Assembly: GCF_018614915.1 (NCBI RefSeq)
Contig: NZ_JAGGNU010000009.1
Coordinates: forward strand, 1 to 64,000
Direction: 5' to 3'
From: Variovorax paradoxus
GTDB lineage: Bacteria > Pseudomonadota > Gammaproteobacteria > Burkholderiales > Burkholderiaceae_C
DNA: 64,000 bases
Shown: positions 14,525 through 26,053 of the stretch, piece after piece
Position numbering within the stretch: the stretch's first letter is position 1
Layout of the letters: each line of letters opens with the position of its first letter
Made by a program: the position numbers and the translations under genes
Notes under the pieces: generated by a model
Databases searched by the model: none
Seen by the model: the letters and a program-made list of their open reading frames with translations, nothing else
What the model was told of the DNA's origin: nothing

Positions 14525-15913
14525 TCAGCGCGCAGCGCCGCGCGACCGGCGTGCAGGCGCGGACTTGCGCACCGCGGCGGGACGCTTGGTCGCGGCGGCG
14601 GCCTTGACCGTGTCTTCGGCGGTCACGTTGGCGCGCCGGGCGCGCTTCTGCGGCTTGTCGTGCGCGGCGATGAATGCCTTCACCTCGGGGTAGACCCGTT
14701 CGCGCCAGCGGCGACCGCTGAAGATGCCGTAATGGCCCGCGCCCGTGACTTCGTAGTGCTGCTGGTGTTCGGGTGTGATGCCGGTGCACAGATCGTGCGC
14801 GGCGCGGGTCTGGCCCGAGCCCGAGATGTCGTCCAGCTCGCCCTCGATCGTCAGCAGTCCGGTCGAATGGATGTCCTGCGGGCGCACGCGTTCGAGCACG
14901 CCTTCCGGGCTCTTCACCTCCCAGGTGCCGTTCACCAGCTCGAACTTCTGGAACACGGTGCGGATGGTGTCGAGGTAGTAGTTCGCGTCCATGTCGAGCA
15001 CGGCGTTGTACTCGTCGTAGAACTTGCGGTGCGCCTCGGCGCTGGCGTCGTCGCCCTTGATCAGGTCCTTGAAGTAGTCGTAGTGGCTGGTTGCATGGCG
15101 ATCCGGGTTCATCGCGACGAAGCCGGTGTGCTGCAGAAAGCCCGGATACACGCGGCGGCCGACGCCCGGAAAGCCTTGCGGCACCGGGTAGATCACGTTG
15201 TTCTCGAACCACTCGTAGCTCTTGTTCATCGCCAGATTGTTGACGGCGGTGGGCGACTTGCGGGCATCGATGGGGCCGCCCATCATGGTCAGCGACAGCG
15301 GGACCTTCTCGCCGCGGCTGGCCATCAACGACACTGCCGCCAGCACCGGCACGGTGGGCTGGCACACGCTGATCACGTGGCAGTGGCCGTATTCGGCCTG
15401 CAGGTGGCGGATGAACTCCTGGACGTAGTTGATGTAGTCGTCGAGGTGGAATTCGCCCTCGGACAGCGGCACGAGGCGCGCATTGACCCAGTCGGTGATG
15501 TAGACCTTGTGGTCCTGCAGCATGGTGCGCACGGTGTCGCGCAAAAGCGTGGCGTAGTGCCCCGACAGCGGCGAGACGATCAGCACCACGGGCTGGCCCT
15601 TGAGCGTCTGCAGGATGTGCGGCTCGTCCGTGAAGCGCTTGAAGCGCCGCAGTTCGCAGAAGGGCTTCTCGATTTCGACGACTTCCTGGATTACCACGTC
15701 GTCGTTGTCGACCTTCACGGTCTTGATGTCGAACTCCGGCTTCTCGTAATCCTTGCCCAGGCGATAGAGAAGGTCGTAGCCGGCGGCCATTCGCTGCGAC
15801 AGCGGCGTCTGGGCGAAGACGGCACCTTGACCGTAGAGCTTGGAGGCAGCCTGCGCGAAGTCGGCGAACGGCTCCATCAGGGAGCGTTGTGCTTCGTAAA
15901 GTTGGTAGAGCAT
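14525..15913 (-). CDS. phaZ: Intracellular poly(3-hydroxybutyrate) depolymerase
   Basis: A 462-aa intracellular PHB depolymerase of the PhaZ1 type. It has an alpha/beta-hydrolase core with a Cys nucleophile in VCQPTVPV (Cys184), a catalytic His in the TGAGHYGIFSGRRW segment near residue 400, and the LLTIEGELDDISG segment with the Asp. It mobilises storage granules. From about residue 418 there is a tail rich in Ala, Lys and Arg (KRARRAN, KRPAAVRKS, ARRSRGAAR) that I believe exceeds the roughly 420-aa family norm and resembles histone-H1-like or PhaM-like basic tails. Monocistronic by appearance, with 16 bases to the RnfB-like gene downstream. Confidence 0.92.
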   Translation of the reverse strand: MLYQLYEAQRSLMEPFADFAQAASKLYGQGAVFAQTPLSQRMAAGYDLLYRLGKDYEKPEFDIKTVKVDNDDVVIQEVVEIEKPFCELRRFKRFTDEPHILQTLKGQPVVLIVSPLSGHYATLLRDTVRTMLQDHKVYITDWVNARLVPLSEGEFHLDDYINYVQEFIRHLQAEYGHCHVISVCQPTVPVLAAVSLMASRGEKVPLSLTMMGGPIDARKSPTAVNNLAMNKSYEWFENNVIYPVPQGFPGVGRRVYPGFLQHTGFVAMNPDRHATSHYDYFKDLIKGDDASAEAHRKFYDEYNAVLDMDANYYLDTIRTVFQKFELVNGTWEVKSPEGVLERVRPQDIHSTGLLTIEGELDDISGSGQTRAAHDLCTGITPEHQQHYEVTGAGHYGIFSGRRWRERVYPEVKAFIAAHDKPQKRARRANVTAEDTVKAAAATKRPAAVRKSAPARRSRGAAR

Positions 15914-16013
15914 GAGGTCTGCGCGTTAGGAGATTGTTGCAATGCAATATATCAGCGGCGCAGCCCCAATGTGCTAGGCACAAACACCCAGAATTGGTCT
16001 GGCCAGTGGGGTA

Positions 16014-17210
16014 TCAGACCACCTTGGCGATGCTCTGGCAGACGTAGTCGATGTTCTTGCTGTTGAGCGCGGCCACGCACATGCGGCCGGTGTCGGTGCC
16101 GTAGACGCCGAACTCTTCCCGTAGGCGAACCATCTGGTCCTTGCTGAGCCCCGAGTAGCTGAACATGCCGATTTGCGTGGTGATGAAGCTCATGTCCTCC
16201 TTCACGCCGGCGGCCTTGAGGCCGTCGACCAGCTTCTGCCGCATCGCCTTGATGCGCACCCGCATTTCGCCGAGTTCCTTCTCCCAAAGCGCCCGCAGTT
16301 CGGGCGTGCCGAGCACGGTCGCGACCACCGCGCCGCCATGCGTGGGCGGGTTGCTGTAGTTGGTGCGGATCGCGATCTTGAGCTGGCTCAACACGCGCGC
16401 GGCTTCATCCTTGTTCTCGCACAGCACAGAGAGGGCGCCGACGCGTTCGCCGTAGAGGCTGAAACTCTTGGAGAAGGAGGTCGAGACGAGGAAGTCCAGA
16501 CCGGCGGCGACGAACTTGCCGATGGCCGCGCCGTCTTCCTGGATGCCATAGCCGAAGCCCTGGTAGGCCATGTCGAGGAACGCGACCAGCTTCTTCGCCT
16601 TGACGGCGGCGACCACCTGGTCCCATTGGGCGGAGGTGATGTCGTAGCCGGTGGGGTTGTGGCAGCAGGCGTGCAGCACGACGATGGTGCCGGCCGGCGC
16701 GGCATTCAGCGCTGTCAGCATGCCGTCGAAGTCGATGCCGCGCTTGGCGGCGTCGTAGTAGGGATAGCTCTCGACCGGGAAGCCGGCATTGGTGAACAGC
16801 GCGCGGTGGTTTTCCCAGCTCGGGTCGCTGATCAGCACCTTGGCGCCGGGGTTGAGCTTCTTGAGGAAGTCGGCGCCGACCTTGAGGCCACCGGTTCCGC
16901 CCAGGCCCTGGATCGTTGCGACGCGGCCGGACTTCACCGGCTCGCTGTCGGCGCCGAACACCAGGCCCTTCACGGCGTTGTCGTAGGCCGCGATGCCGTC
17001 GATCGGCAGATAGCCGCGCGCGGTCGGCGTCTTGGTCATGCTCTGTTCGACCGCCTGCACGCACTGCAGCAGGGGCAGTTTGCCGTTGTCGTCGTAGTAG
17101 ACGCCGACGCCGAGATTGACCTTGTTGGGATTGCTGTCGGCGGCGAATTGCTCGTTGAGGCCCAGGATCGGGTCGCGCGGCGCCATCTCGACGGCGGTGA
17201 ACATTGACAT
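16014..17210 (-). CDS. Aspartate/aromatic aminotransferase (class I, PLP)
   Basis: A protein of 398 aa from ATG 17210 (a second ATG lies at 17204; the frame upstream of 17210 is not family-like). The start MFTAVEMAPRDPILGLNEQF and NLGVGVYYD are typical of the AspC/TyrB group. HACCHNPTGYD and STSFSKSFSLYGERVG, with its PLP-binding Lys, are clear, and the C-terminal Arg that binds the substrate carboxylate is expected near GRMCVAALN. It transfers amino groups between aspartate or aromatic amino acids and 2-oxoglutarate. Divergent from uvrB. Confidence 0.92.
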   Translation of the reverse strand: MSMFTAVEMAPRDPILGLNEQFAADSNPNKVNLGVGVYYDDNGKLPLLQCVQAVEQSMTKTPTARGYLPIDGIAAYDNAVKGLVFGADSEPVKSGRVATIQGLGGTGGLKVGADFLKKLNPGAKVLISDPSWENHRALFTNAGFPVESYPYYDAAKRGIDFDGMLTALNAAPAGTIVVLHACCHNPTGYDITSAQWDQVVAAVKAKKLVAFLDMAYQGFGYGIQEDGAAIGKFVAAGLDFLVSTSFSKSFSLYGERVGALSVLCENKDEAARVLSQLKIAIRTNYSNPPTHGGAVVATVLGTPELRALWEKELGEMRVRIKAMRQKLVDGLKAAGVKEDMSFITTQIGMFSYSGLSKDQMVRLREEFGVYGTDTGRMCVAALNSKNIDYVCQSIAKVV

Positions 17211-17319
17211 GGAAAAGTCCTTTGGGGGTGGTCGATGCACGGAATGCCGGATCAGCGTTTAAGCTTTCCGGTTGCCTTGAATTTTACCGGCCGCGCCACC
17301 AACTCCCAGAGTCCACGCC

Positions 17320-19452
<2,133 letters not shown>

Positions 19453-19488
19453 GCGGCAGTCAAGCCCTGCTATGGGGTTTACCCGAGC

Positions 19489-19507
19489 AGGCCGGAGGGC
19501 CTTCTGT
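19489..19507 (+). terminator. Weak hairpin behind uvrB
   Basis: AGGCC (19489-19493) and GGCCT (19498-19502) can pair across a GGAG loop, followed by a T-rich TCTGTT. The stem is only five base pairs and the tail is short, so termination would be partial at best. It lies directly before the iscR promoter and may limit read-through from uvrB. Confidence 0.3.
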
Positions 19508-19531
19508 TATACTTGAGCGAAATACTCAGGA
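19505..19531 (+). promoter_or_regulatory. iscR promoter: extended -10 overlapped by an IscR-box-like sequence
   Basis: TGTTATACT (19505-19513) is an extended -10 element (TGn-TATACT). Starting at 19509, ATACTTGAG, a 6-base AT-rich middle and TACTCAGGA fit the imperfect dyad of type 1 IscR sites (ATAxYYGAC...YAGTCRRxTAT) that bind [2Fe-2S]-IscR. The box covers the -10 and the presumed start of transcription, as expected for feedback repression of the isc operon. Known family behaviour plus my own motif reading; no -35 is needed with an extended -10. Confidence 0.65.
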
Positions 19532-19671
19532 AAAAGAAACTTCGCGATGAAGAACCGGCTCCTATCACTGGATCACGCCAGCGGAAGTGGGCCGGGAGGC
19601 GGAGACGGCGTCACCAAAGCCCACGACAGCCGCGGTGTCATTTCAACGGTAAGCACGTAAAGGAGCTTGCG

Positions 19672-20208
19672 ATGCGTCTCACTACCAAAGGCCGTTTTGC
19701 GGTCACAGCCATGATCGATCTGGCACTGCGCCAGAACACCGGTCCCGTCACGCTGGCCGCGATCAGTCAGCGGCAGCAGATTTCCCTTTCGTACCTCGAA
19801 CAGCTGTTCGGCAAGCTGCGCCGTCACGAGCTGGTCGAGTCGACCCGCGGCCCCGGTGGCGGTTATTCGCTCGGCCGTAAAGCCGCGGATATCACAGTCG
19901 CCGACATCATTGTTTCTGTCGATGAGCCGATTGACGCGACGCAGTGCGGCGGCAAGGAAAACTGCCTGGGTGAAGCCGGTCGCTGCATGACCCATGAACT
20001 CTGGGCCTCGCTGAACCAGCGCATGGTCGAGTTCCTCGATTCCGTCACCCTGCAAAAGCTGGTGGACGACCAGCTCGCCAAGGGCGTGCAGATCGAGAAC
20101 AAGCCGGCGGTCAAGCGCGCGATTTCGAGCCAGCCGGTCGTGAAGCCGATCCGGGTCAATGCCCCGAATTCGGTGTTCGCATTGGGCAACGCCTTCGCCA
20201 AGTCGTGA
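19672..20208 (+). CDS. iscR: Fe-S cluster-sensing transcriptional repressor IscR
   Basis: A 178-aa Rrf2-family regulator. Start ATG 19672 follows AGGAG with good spacing, and MRLTTKGRFAVTAMIDLAL is the family start; the frame is open upstream but not homologous. The winged helix covers residues 1-75. Cluster ligands are C92, C98 and C105 followed by a His in CMTH; the second spacing is six residues, where the E. coli protein as I remember it has five. It represses the isc operon when Fe-S supply is sufficient. First gene of iscRSUA. Confidence 0.95.
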   Translation: MRLTTKGRFAVTAMIDLALRQNTGPVTLAAISQRQQISLSYLEQLFGKLRRHELVESTRGPGGGYSLGRKAADITVADIIVSVDEPIDATQCGGKENCLGEAGRCMTHELWASLNQRMVEFLDSVTLQKLVDDQLAKGVQIENKPAVKRAISSQPVVKPIRVNAPNSVFALGNAFAKS

Positions 20209-20291
20209 TCCGGGGGCGCCTCGCTGCGCCGCCCGAATCGCTGTGACCCGTTTTGACAAAGACACAAACCCCACGCCAGCCTGAGCCAGCC

Positions 20292-21512
20292 ATGGACGTC
20301 ACTCCTCATTTCCCGATCTACCTCGATTACGGTGCGACCACGCCGGTCGACCCGCGCGTCGTCGACGCGATGATTCCCTGGTTGCGCGAGCATTTCGGCA
20401 ACCCGGCATCGCGCAGCCATGCCTGGGGCTGGGAAGCGGAAGAAGCCGTCGAGAAGGCGCGTGCCGACGTGGCCGATCTGATTGGCGCGGATCCGCGCGA
20501 AATCGTCTGGACCTCGGGCGCCACGGAGTCGAACAACCTCGCGCTCAAGGGCGCGGCACATTTCTACAAGGGCAAGGGCAAGCACCTGATCACGGTGAAG
20601 ACCGAGCACAAGGCGGTGCTCGACACCATGCGCGAACTCGAGCGCCAGGGCTTCGAGGTGAGCTACCTGGACGTGCAGGAAAACGGCTTGCTCGATCTCG
20701 AGGCCTTCAAGGCCGCGATCCGCCCCGACACCATCCTCGCGAGCGTGATGTTCGTGAACAACGAGATCGGCGTGATCCAGGACGTGGTGACGCTCGGCAA
20801 TATCTGCCGGGAGAAGGGCGTGATCTTCCACGTCGATGCGGCGCAGGCAACGGGCAAGGTCGAGATCGACGTCAAGAACCTGCCGATCGACCTCATGAGC
20901 CTGGCTTCGCACAAGACCTACGGCCCCAAGGGCATCGGCGCGCTCTACGTGCGCCGCAAGCCGCGCGTGCGGCTGGAAGCCCAGATGCACGGCGGCGGTC
21001 ATGAGCGCGGCATGCGCTCGGGCACCTTGCCCACCCACCAGATCGTCGGTATGGGCGAGGCTTTCCGGCTCGCCAAGCTCGATATGAAGGAAGACATCAC
21101 CAAGGCGCGCGACCTGCAGCAGCGCCTGCTGAACGGCCTGAAGGACGTCGAGCAGGTCTTCATCAACGGCGACCTCGAGCACCGCGTGCCGCACAACCTC
21201 AACATGAGCTTCAACTATGTCGAGGGCGAATCGCTGATCATGGGCATCAAGGGCCTGGCGGTGTCGAGCGGTTCGGCCTGCACTTCGGCCAGCCTGGAGC
21301 CCAGCTACGTGCTGCGCGCGCTCGGCCGCAGTGACGAACTCGCGCACAGCAGCCTGCGCATGACGATCGGCCGCTTCACGACTGCAGAAGAAATCGACTA
21401 CGCGATCTCGACCATCAAGCACAACGTAGCCAAGCTCCGGCAACTGAGCCCCCTGTGGGAAATGTTCCAGGACGGCGTCGACATCAGCACGATCCAGTGG
21501 TCGGCACATTGA
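20292..21512 (+). CDS. iscS: Cysteine desulfurase IscS
   Basis: A 406-aa PLP enzyme that takes sulfur from cysteine and passes it to IscU and other acceptors. Start ATG 20292 was chosen; a TTG at 20253 in the same frame adds 13 non-conserved residues. [15 protein letters not shown] is the family start, [14 protein letters not shown] holds the PLP Lys, and [10 protein letters not shown] is the loop with the catalytic Cys near residue 330. The C-terminal [12 protein letters not shown] is the IscU-interacting tail. Second gene of the isc operon. Confidence 0.96.
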   Translation: MDVTPHFPIYLDYGATTPVDPRVVDAMIPWLREHFGNPASRSHAWGWEAEEAVEKARADVADLIGADPREIVWTSGATESNNLALKGAAHFYKGKGKHLITVKTEHKAVLDTMRELERQGFEVSYLDVQENGLLDLEAFKAAIRPDTILASVMFVNNEIGVIQDVVTLGNICREKGVIFHVDAAQATGKVEIDVKNLPIDLMSLASHKTYGPKGIGALYVRRKPRVRLEAQMHGGGHERGMRSGTLPTHQIVGMGEAFRLAKLDMKEDITKARDLQQRLLNGLKDVEQVFINGDLEHRVPHNLNMSFNYVEGESLIMGIKGLAVSSGSACTSASLEPSYVLRALGRSDELAHSSLRMTIGRFTTAEEIDYAISTIKHNVAKLRQLSPLWEMFQDGVDISTIQWSAH

Positions 21513-21533
21513 ACAAGGATTGAGAGGTACACC

Positions 21534-21947
21534 ATGGCATATTCATCCAAGGTCATTGATCATTACGAAAACCCCCGCAACGTCGGTTCCTTCGAAAAGG
21601 GCGACGACTCGGTGGGTACCGGCATGGTCGGCGCACCGGCGTGCGGCGACGTCATGAAGCTGCAGATCAAGGTCAACCCCGAAACCGGTGTGATCGAAGA
21701 CGCGCGCTTCAAGACTTATGGCTGCGGTTCGGCGATCGCTTCCTCTTCGCTCGTGACCGAATGGGTCAAGGGCAAGACGCTCGACGAAGCAGCCGCGCTG
21801 AAGAACGCGCAGATCGCGGAAGAACTGGCGCTGCCGCCGGTCAAGATCCATTGTTCGATCCTTGCGGAAGATGCGATCAAGGCGGCTGTCAGCGATTACA
21901 AGGCCAAGCACGGCGCTGTCGTGGCCAGCACGGAAGCCGTTCACTGA
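21534..21947 (+). CDS. iscU: Fe-S cluster scaffold IscU
   Basis: A 137-aa scaffold on which [2Fe-2S] clusters are built. Three ligand cysteines are visible: [20 protein letters not shown] and [13 protein letters not shown]. The LPPVK motif just before the third cysteine is the binding site for the HscA chaperone, which matches hscA being encoded downstream. AGAGG-type ribosome binding sequence ahead of the ATG. The start iscU-type [20 protein letters not shown] is full length. Confidence 0.97.
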   Translation: MAYSSKVIDHYENPRNVGSFEKGDDSVGTGMVGAPACGDVMKLQIKVNPETGVIEDARFKTYGCGSAIASSSLVTEWVKGKTLDEAAALKNAQIAEELALPPVKIHCSILAEDAIKAAVSDYKAKHGAVVASTEAVH

Positions 21948-21948
21948 C

Positions 21949-22272
21949 ATGGCCGTGACCCTGACCGAAGCCGCCGCGCGCCACGTCACCCGCTACCTCG
22001 GGAAGCGGGGCAAGGGTGTGGGCGTGCGGCTGGGCGTCAAGACCACGGGCTGTTCGGGCCTGGCCTACAAGCTTGAGTACGTGGACGAACTGGCCCCTGA
22101 AGATGTCGTGTTCGAAGACCATGGCGTGAAAGTGCTGGTCGACCCGAAGAGCCTGGCCTACATCGACGGCACGCAGCTGGATTTCGTGCGGGAAGGCCTC
22201 AATGAGGGCTTCAAGTTCAACAACCCGAACGAACGCGACCGCTGCGGTTGTGGAGAGAGCTTCCGTATCTGA
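21949..22272 (+). CDS. iscA: A-type Fe-S carrier protein IscA
   Basis: A 107-aa A-type carrier. ATG 21949 directly follows the iscU stop. The three ligand cysteines are in [10 protein letters not shown] and in the C-terminal CGCGESF. It delivers clusters or iron in Fe-S assembly, mainly for [4Fe-4S] targets. It is followed by a hairpin with a T-run before hscB, so it probably closes the upstream transcription unit. Confidence 0.95.
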   Translation: MAVTLTEAAARHVTRYLGKRGKGVGVRLGVKTTGCSGLAYKLEYVDELAPEDVVFEDHGVKVLVDPKSLAYIDGTQLDFVREGLNEGFKFNNPNERDRCGCGESFRI

Positions 22273-22298
22273 TGCGGAGCGCGCCCGCGCTTGCCAAG

Positions 22299-22329
22299 CC
22301 GCCACCATGTCATGTGCTGGCGGTTTTTT
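22299..22329 (+). terminator. Intrinsic terminator or attenuator between iscA and hscB
   Basis: CCGCCA (22299-22304) pairs with TGGCGG (22318-22323) across a 13-base loop and is followed at once by six T residues (22324-22329). The T-run ends only six bases before the hscB ATG. This should reduce transcription of hscBA-fdx relative to iscRSUA. The stem is short, so partial read-through is likely. Confidence 0.55.
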
Positions 22330-22335
22330 ATCGCC

Positions 22336-22854
22336 ATGAACCTGAACGACACCGACTTCGAACTGTTTGACGTGCCCGCGCGCTTCGCGCAGGACCGCGC
22401 GGCGCTGGATGCCCGCTGGAAGGAACTGCAGCGCGAAGCCCATCCCGACCGCTTTGCGGCCCAGGGTGCGGCGGCGCAGCGCGTGGCAATGCAGTGGTCG
22501 GTACGTATCAACGAGGCCTACCAGCGGCTGAAGGATCCGATCAGGCGCGCGACCTACCTGTGCACGCTGAACGGCGCCCCCATCGATGCCGAGCACAACA
22601 CGGCAATGCCGGCGGACTTTCTGATGCAGCAGATGGAATGGCGGGAAGAACTCGACGAGGCACACGACGCCGCCGGCATCGAAAAACTCCGTGCGGAGGT
22701 GGAAGCCGGCCGCGCGCGTGCGCTGTCTTCGCTCGATAGGCTGATCGACGAGAAAGGCGATTACCCCGGCGCCGCGCGCCAGGTGAGAGCCCTCATGTTC
22801 ATAGAGCGCTTTGCGGAGGACGTCGAAGCCAAGTCCGAGCAGTGGGGACAATAG
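22336..22854 (+). CDS. hscB: Fe-S co-chaperone HscB (J-domain)
   Basis: A 172-aa J-protein. The HPD motif is in [13 protein letters not shown] (residues about 34-46), and the C-terminal three-helix part (residues 80-170) binds IscU. It recruits IscU to HscA and stimulates its ATPase. Start ATG 22336 was chosen because [17 protein letters not shown] is the usual start; a frame from 22291 runs through the terminator hairpin and is not credible. Its own promoter is not obvious. Confidence 0.94.
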   Translation: MNLNDTDFELFDVPARFAQDRAALDARWKELQREAHPDRFAAQGAAAQRVAMQWSVRINEAYQRLKDPIRRATYLCTLNGAPIDAEHNTAMPADFLMQQMEWREELDEAHDAAGIEKLRAEVEAGRARALSSLDRLIDEKGDYPGAARQVRALMFIERFAEDVEAKSEQWGQ

Positions 22855-22858
22855 AGCC

Positions 22859-24715
22859 ATGACATTGCTCCAGATTTCGGAACCCGGCCAGGCGCCCGAT
22901 CCGCACCAGCGCCGCATCGCGGTCGGCATCGACCTCGGCACCACGCATTCGCTGGTGGCGGCGGTGCGCAGCGGCGTGGCCGAATGCCTGCCCGACGCCG
23001 AAGGCCGCGTGGTGCTGCCGTCGGCCGTGCGCTACCTCGACAAGGATCGCCGCCAGATCGGCTTCGAGGCGCTGGCCGCGCGGGCGGTGGACCCGGCCAA
23101 CGTCATCACCTCGGTCAAGCGCCTCATGGGGCGCGGCGTGCAGGACATCGCGAATCGCGATGCCATGGCCTATCGCCTGAGCGGCGATGCGGGCATGGCC
23201 AAGGTGCAGACCGTGGCGGGCGAGAAGTCGCCCGTCGAGGTGAGCGCCGAGATCCTCGCGACCCTGCGCTACCGTGCCGAGGACACTTTCGATGACGAGC
23301 TCTACGGCGCCGTGATCACCGTGCCCGCTTACTTCGACGAGGGCCAGCGCCAGGCCACCAAGGACGCGGCCCAGCTCGCCGGGCTCAATGTATTGCGCCT
23401 GATCAGTGAGCCGACGGCGGCCGCGATCGCCTATGGACTGGACAACGCCAGCGAAGGCGTCTACGCGGTCTACGACCTCGGCGGCGGCACTTTCGACATC
23501 TCGATCCTCAGGCTCACGCGGGGCGTGTTCGAAGTCATCGCTACCGGCGGCGATTCGGCACTCGGCGGCGACGACTACGACCATGCGCTCGCCGATCTCG
23601 CGCTGGCGCAAGCCGGTCTCGCGGCCCAGAGCGACACCGACAAGGCCGTGCTGCTGGTGGCTGCACGGGCCGCGAAGGAGGCGCTGTCGGCCGCCGAATC
23701 CGCCACTTTTACGGCGCAGGTGGCCGGCACATCGGTCCAGGTCGAGATTCGGCGCGAGCAGTTCGAGGCCGCCACCGCGGGTCTCACCGCGCGCACCATC
23801 GCGGCCGTGCGCAAGGCGCTGCGCGATGCGCGACTGCAGCCGGCAGAACTGCAGGGCATCGTGCTGGTCGGCGGCGCAACCCGTATGCCCCAGATCCGCC
23901 GTGCCGTCGCCGAATTCTTCGGCCGCGAGCCGCTCACCGATCTGAACCCCGACGAGGTCGTCGCGCTCGGCGCCGCGATCCAGGCGAACCAACTCGCGGG
24001 CAATGGCGGCGCCGACGATCTGCTGCTGCTCGACGTGATTCCGCTCTCGCTGGGCATCGAAACCATGGGCGGGCTCGTCGAGCGCATCGTGCCGCGCAAC
24101 CAGACCATCCCGACGGCCATGGCGCAGGACTTCACCACCTACCAGGACGGCCAGACCGCGCTGGCGTTGCACGTGGTGCAGGGCGAGCGCGACCTGGTCG
24201 CGGATTGCCGCAGCCTGGCGCGCTTCGAGCTGCGCGGCATTCCGCCGATGGCCGCCGGCGCCGCGCGCATCCGCGTCACCTTCACCGTCGATGCCGACGG
24301 CTTGCTCAGCGTGAGCGCGAAGGAGCAGGGCAGCGGGGTGGAAGCGAGCGTCATCGTCAAGCCGTCCTATGGCCTTTCCGACGATCAGATCGCGTCCATG
24401 CTGCAGGAGAGCTTCTCGACCGCGCAGCAGGACATGCAGGCGCGCGCGCTGGTCGAGGCGCGCGTCGATGCCGACCGCATGCTGCTCGCAACGCAGAGCG
24501 CATTGGATGCCGACGGCGATCTTCTGAGCGCCCAGGAGCGTGAGGAAATCGAGGCGCTGATGGCTGCGCTGCGCAAAGCGCGAAGCGCCGACGACGCGGC
24601 GACTGTCGAAGCCGCAACCAAGGCCCTGGCGGACGGCACCGAAGCCTTTGCTGCCGAGCGGATGAACGCGGGCATTGCACGCGCTCTCGCCGGCCGCCAG
24701 ATCGAATCCCTCTAG
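22859..24715 (+). CDS. hscA: Fe-S assembly Hsp70 chaperone HscA
   Basis: A 618-aa specialised Hsp70. The ATPase domain (residues 1-395) has [12 protein letters not shown], the phosphate loop [15 protein letters not shown] and the adenosine motif [14 protein letters not shown] substrate-binding domain and a helical lid follow. It releases clusters from IscU through the LPPVK motif. Start ATG 22859 lies four bases after the hscB stop; the frame upstream is not homologous. Confidence 0.96.
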   Translation: MTLLQISEPGQAPDPHQRRIAVGIDLGTTHSLVAAVRSGVAECLPDAEGRVVLPSAVRYLDKDRRQIGFEALAARAVDPANVITSVKRLMGRGVQDIANRDAMAYRLSGDAGMAKVQTVAGEKSPVEVSAEILATLRYRAEDTFDDELYGAVITVPAYFDEGQRQATKDAAQLAGLNVLRLISEPTAAAIAYGLDNASEGVYAVYDLGGGTFDISILRLTRGVFEVIATGGDSALGGDDYDHALADLALAQAGLAAQSDTDKAVLLVAARAAKEALSAAESATFTAQVAGTSVQVEIRREQFEAATAGLTARTIAAVRKALRDARLQPAELQGIVLVGGATRMPQIRRAVAEFFGREPLTDLNPDEVVALGAAIQANQLAGNGGADDLLLLDVIPLSLGIETMGGLVERIVPRNQTIPTAMAQDFTTYQDGQTALALHVVQGERDLVADCRSLARFELRGIPPMAAGAARIRVTFTVDADGLLSVSAKEQGSGVEASVIVKPSYGLSDDQIASMLQESFSTAQQDMQARALVEARVDADRMLLATQSALDADGDLLSAQEREEIEALMAALRKARSADDAATVEAATKALADGTEAFAAERMNAGIARALAGRQIESL

Positions 24716-24722
24716 AACCTCA

Positions 24723-25061
24723 ATGCCCACGATCAAGATCCTTCCCCACTCCGAGTACTGCCCGCAGGGCGCCGAGATCAGCGCGCCGGCCGGCACCTCG
24801 ATCTGCGAGGCGCTGCTCGAGAACGACATCCACATCGAGCACGCCTGCGAGATGAGCTGCGCCTGCACCACCTGCCACGTCGTCGTGCGCAAGGGGCTCG
24901 AATCGCTGAACGAGGCGGAGGAGGGCGAGGAAGATCTGCTCGATCGTGCCTGGGGCCTCGAGCCGCAGTCGCGGCTGAGCTGCCAGGCGATACTCGCGCA
25001 AACCGATCTGACGGTCGAGATTCCCAAGTACTCGATCAACCACGCCAAAGAAAACCACTGA
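24723..25061 (+). CDS. fdx: ISC-type [2Fe-2S] ferredoxin
   Basis: A 112-aa adrenodoxin-type ferredoxin. Cluster ligands are in HACEMSCACTTCHV (C-x5-C-x2-C) and RLSCQ. It supplies electrons for cluster assembly on IscU. Start ATG 24723 was chosen over 24675, whose extra residues overlap hscA. Its TGA shares one base with the dnaQ ATG (TGATG). No iscX gene follows, unlike in enterobacteria. Confidence 0.95.
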   Translation: MPTIKILPHSEYCPQGAEISAPAGTSICEALLENDIHIEHACEMSCACTTCHVVVRKGLESLNEAEEGEEDLLDRAWGLEPQSRLSCQAILAQTDLTVEIPKYSINHAKENH

Positions 25062-25780
25062 TGTCGCGCCTCATCGTTCTCGACACCGAAACCACCGGCC
25101 TGTCGGCCGAGAACGGCGACCGCATCATCGAGCTCGGGTGCGTCGAGCTGTTCAACCGCAAGCTCACCGGCAACGACCTGCACATCTACTTCAATCCGGA
25201 GCGCGAGAGCCATGAAGATGCGCTCAAGGTGCACGGACTGACCACCGACTTCCTGCGCGACAAGCCGAAGTTCGCGATGCTCGCCAACGACGTCGTCGAC
25301 TACCTGCGCGATGCCGAGCTGATCATCCACAACGCGGCCTTCGACGTCGGCTTCCTCAACAAGGAACTCGAGCTCGCCGGCCTGCCGCCGCTGCGCAGCT
25401 TCGTCGGCGAGATCACCGACACGCTGGCGATGGCGAAGGCGGTCTATCCCGGCAAGCGCAATTCGCTGGATGCACTGTGCGACCGTTTCGGCGTCGACCG
25501 CTCGAACCGCACCTTCCACGGCGCCAAGCTGGATGCGCAGTTGCTGGCCGACGTCTACATCAACCTGACGCGCGGCCAGGATGCGCTGCTGATCGACATC
25601 GCATCGAACGAGCCGGCCGCGGGCGCGGTGGTGATGATCGATCTGCGCAGCATCGAGCTGCCCGTGCTGGTGGCGACCGAGCACGAACTCGCCGCGCACG
25701 AGGAGCTGCTGCTGCAGCTCGACAAGGCGAGCAGGGGCCAGACACTTTTCCGCCAATTCGACGGAATTGCTGTGGCATAA
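25061..25780 (+). CDS. dnaQ: DNA polymerase III epsilon subunit (3'-5' proofreading exonuclease)
   Basis: A 239-aa DEDDh exonuclease: motif I VLDTETTGL, motif II HNAAFDVGFLN, motif III HGAKLDAQLLADVY with the catalytic His. A C-terminal segment (residues 185-239) would bind the polymerase alpha subunit, as in replicative epsilon. It is translationally coupled to fdx by a one-base stop/start overlap, an unexpected pairing of a replication gene with the isc cluster. The tRNA-Val gene follows 84 bases later. Confidence 0.95.
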   Translation: MSRLIVLDTETTGLSAENGDRIIELGCVELFNRKLTGNDLHIYFNPERESHEDALKVHGLTTDFLRDKPKFAMLANDVVDYLRDAELIIHNAAFDVGFLNKELELAGLPPLRSFVGEITDTLAMAKAVYPGKRNSLDALCDRFGVDRSNRTFHGAKLDAQLLADVYINLTRGQDALLIDIASNEPAAGAVVMIDLRSIELPVLVATEHELAAHEELLLQLDKASRGQTLFRQFDGIAVA

Positions 25781-25864
25781 TTGCGGGCTTCGCGCCACAC
25801 GGCACGAACATCCATCCGGCGCCTCGGCGTTGGACAGCATTCGATTCGACGCTCCGGCGTCGAG

Positions 25865-25939
25865 GGGCGGTTAGCTCAGGGGTAGAGCACAGCATTCACA
25901 CTGCTGGGGTCGGAGGTTCGAAACCTCCACCGCCCACCA
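25865..25939 (+). tRNA. tRNA-Val, anticodon CAC
   Basis: A complete cloverleaf of 75 bases including an encoded CCA end. The acceptor stem GGGCGGT pairs with ACCGCCC, the D arm carries GCTC and GAGC, the anticodon stem CAGCA/TGCTG encloses loop TTCACAC with anticodon CAC (25897-25899), and the T arm is GGAGG-TTCGAAA-CCTCC. It reads the valine codon GTG, a heavily used codon in this GC-rich genome. Confidence 0.97.
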
Positions 25940-26053
25940 AATTCCTTTCTCCTCGTTCGATGTGTGGCGGCCGTTGCCGACGCACAATGCAGCTCTGCGC
26001 TGGCGATCGCCTGTCGCCACGCGCGTAGAACTGTGTGGAAAGGAGAAGCAATC

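Noticed and set aside
17211-17319. Possible LexA/SOS box ahead of uvrB
   Set aside because: No CTGT...ACAG-type dyad is present in the gap, so SOS control is not supported.
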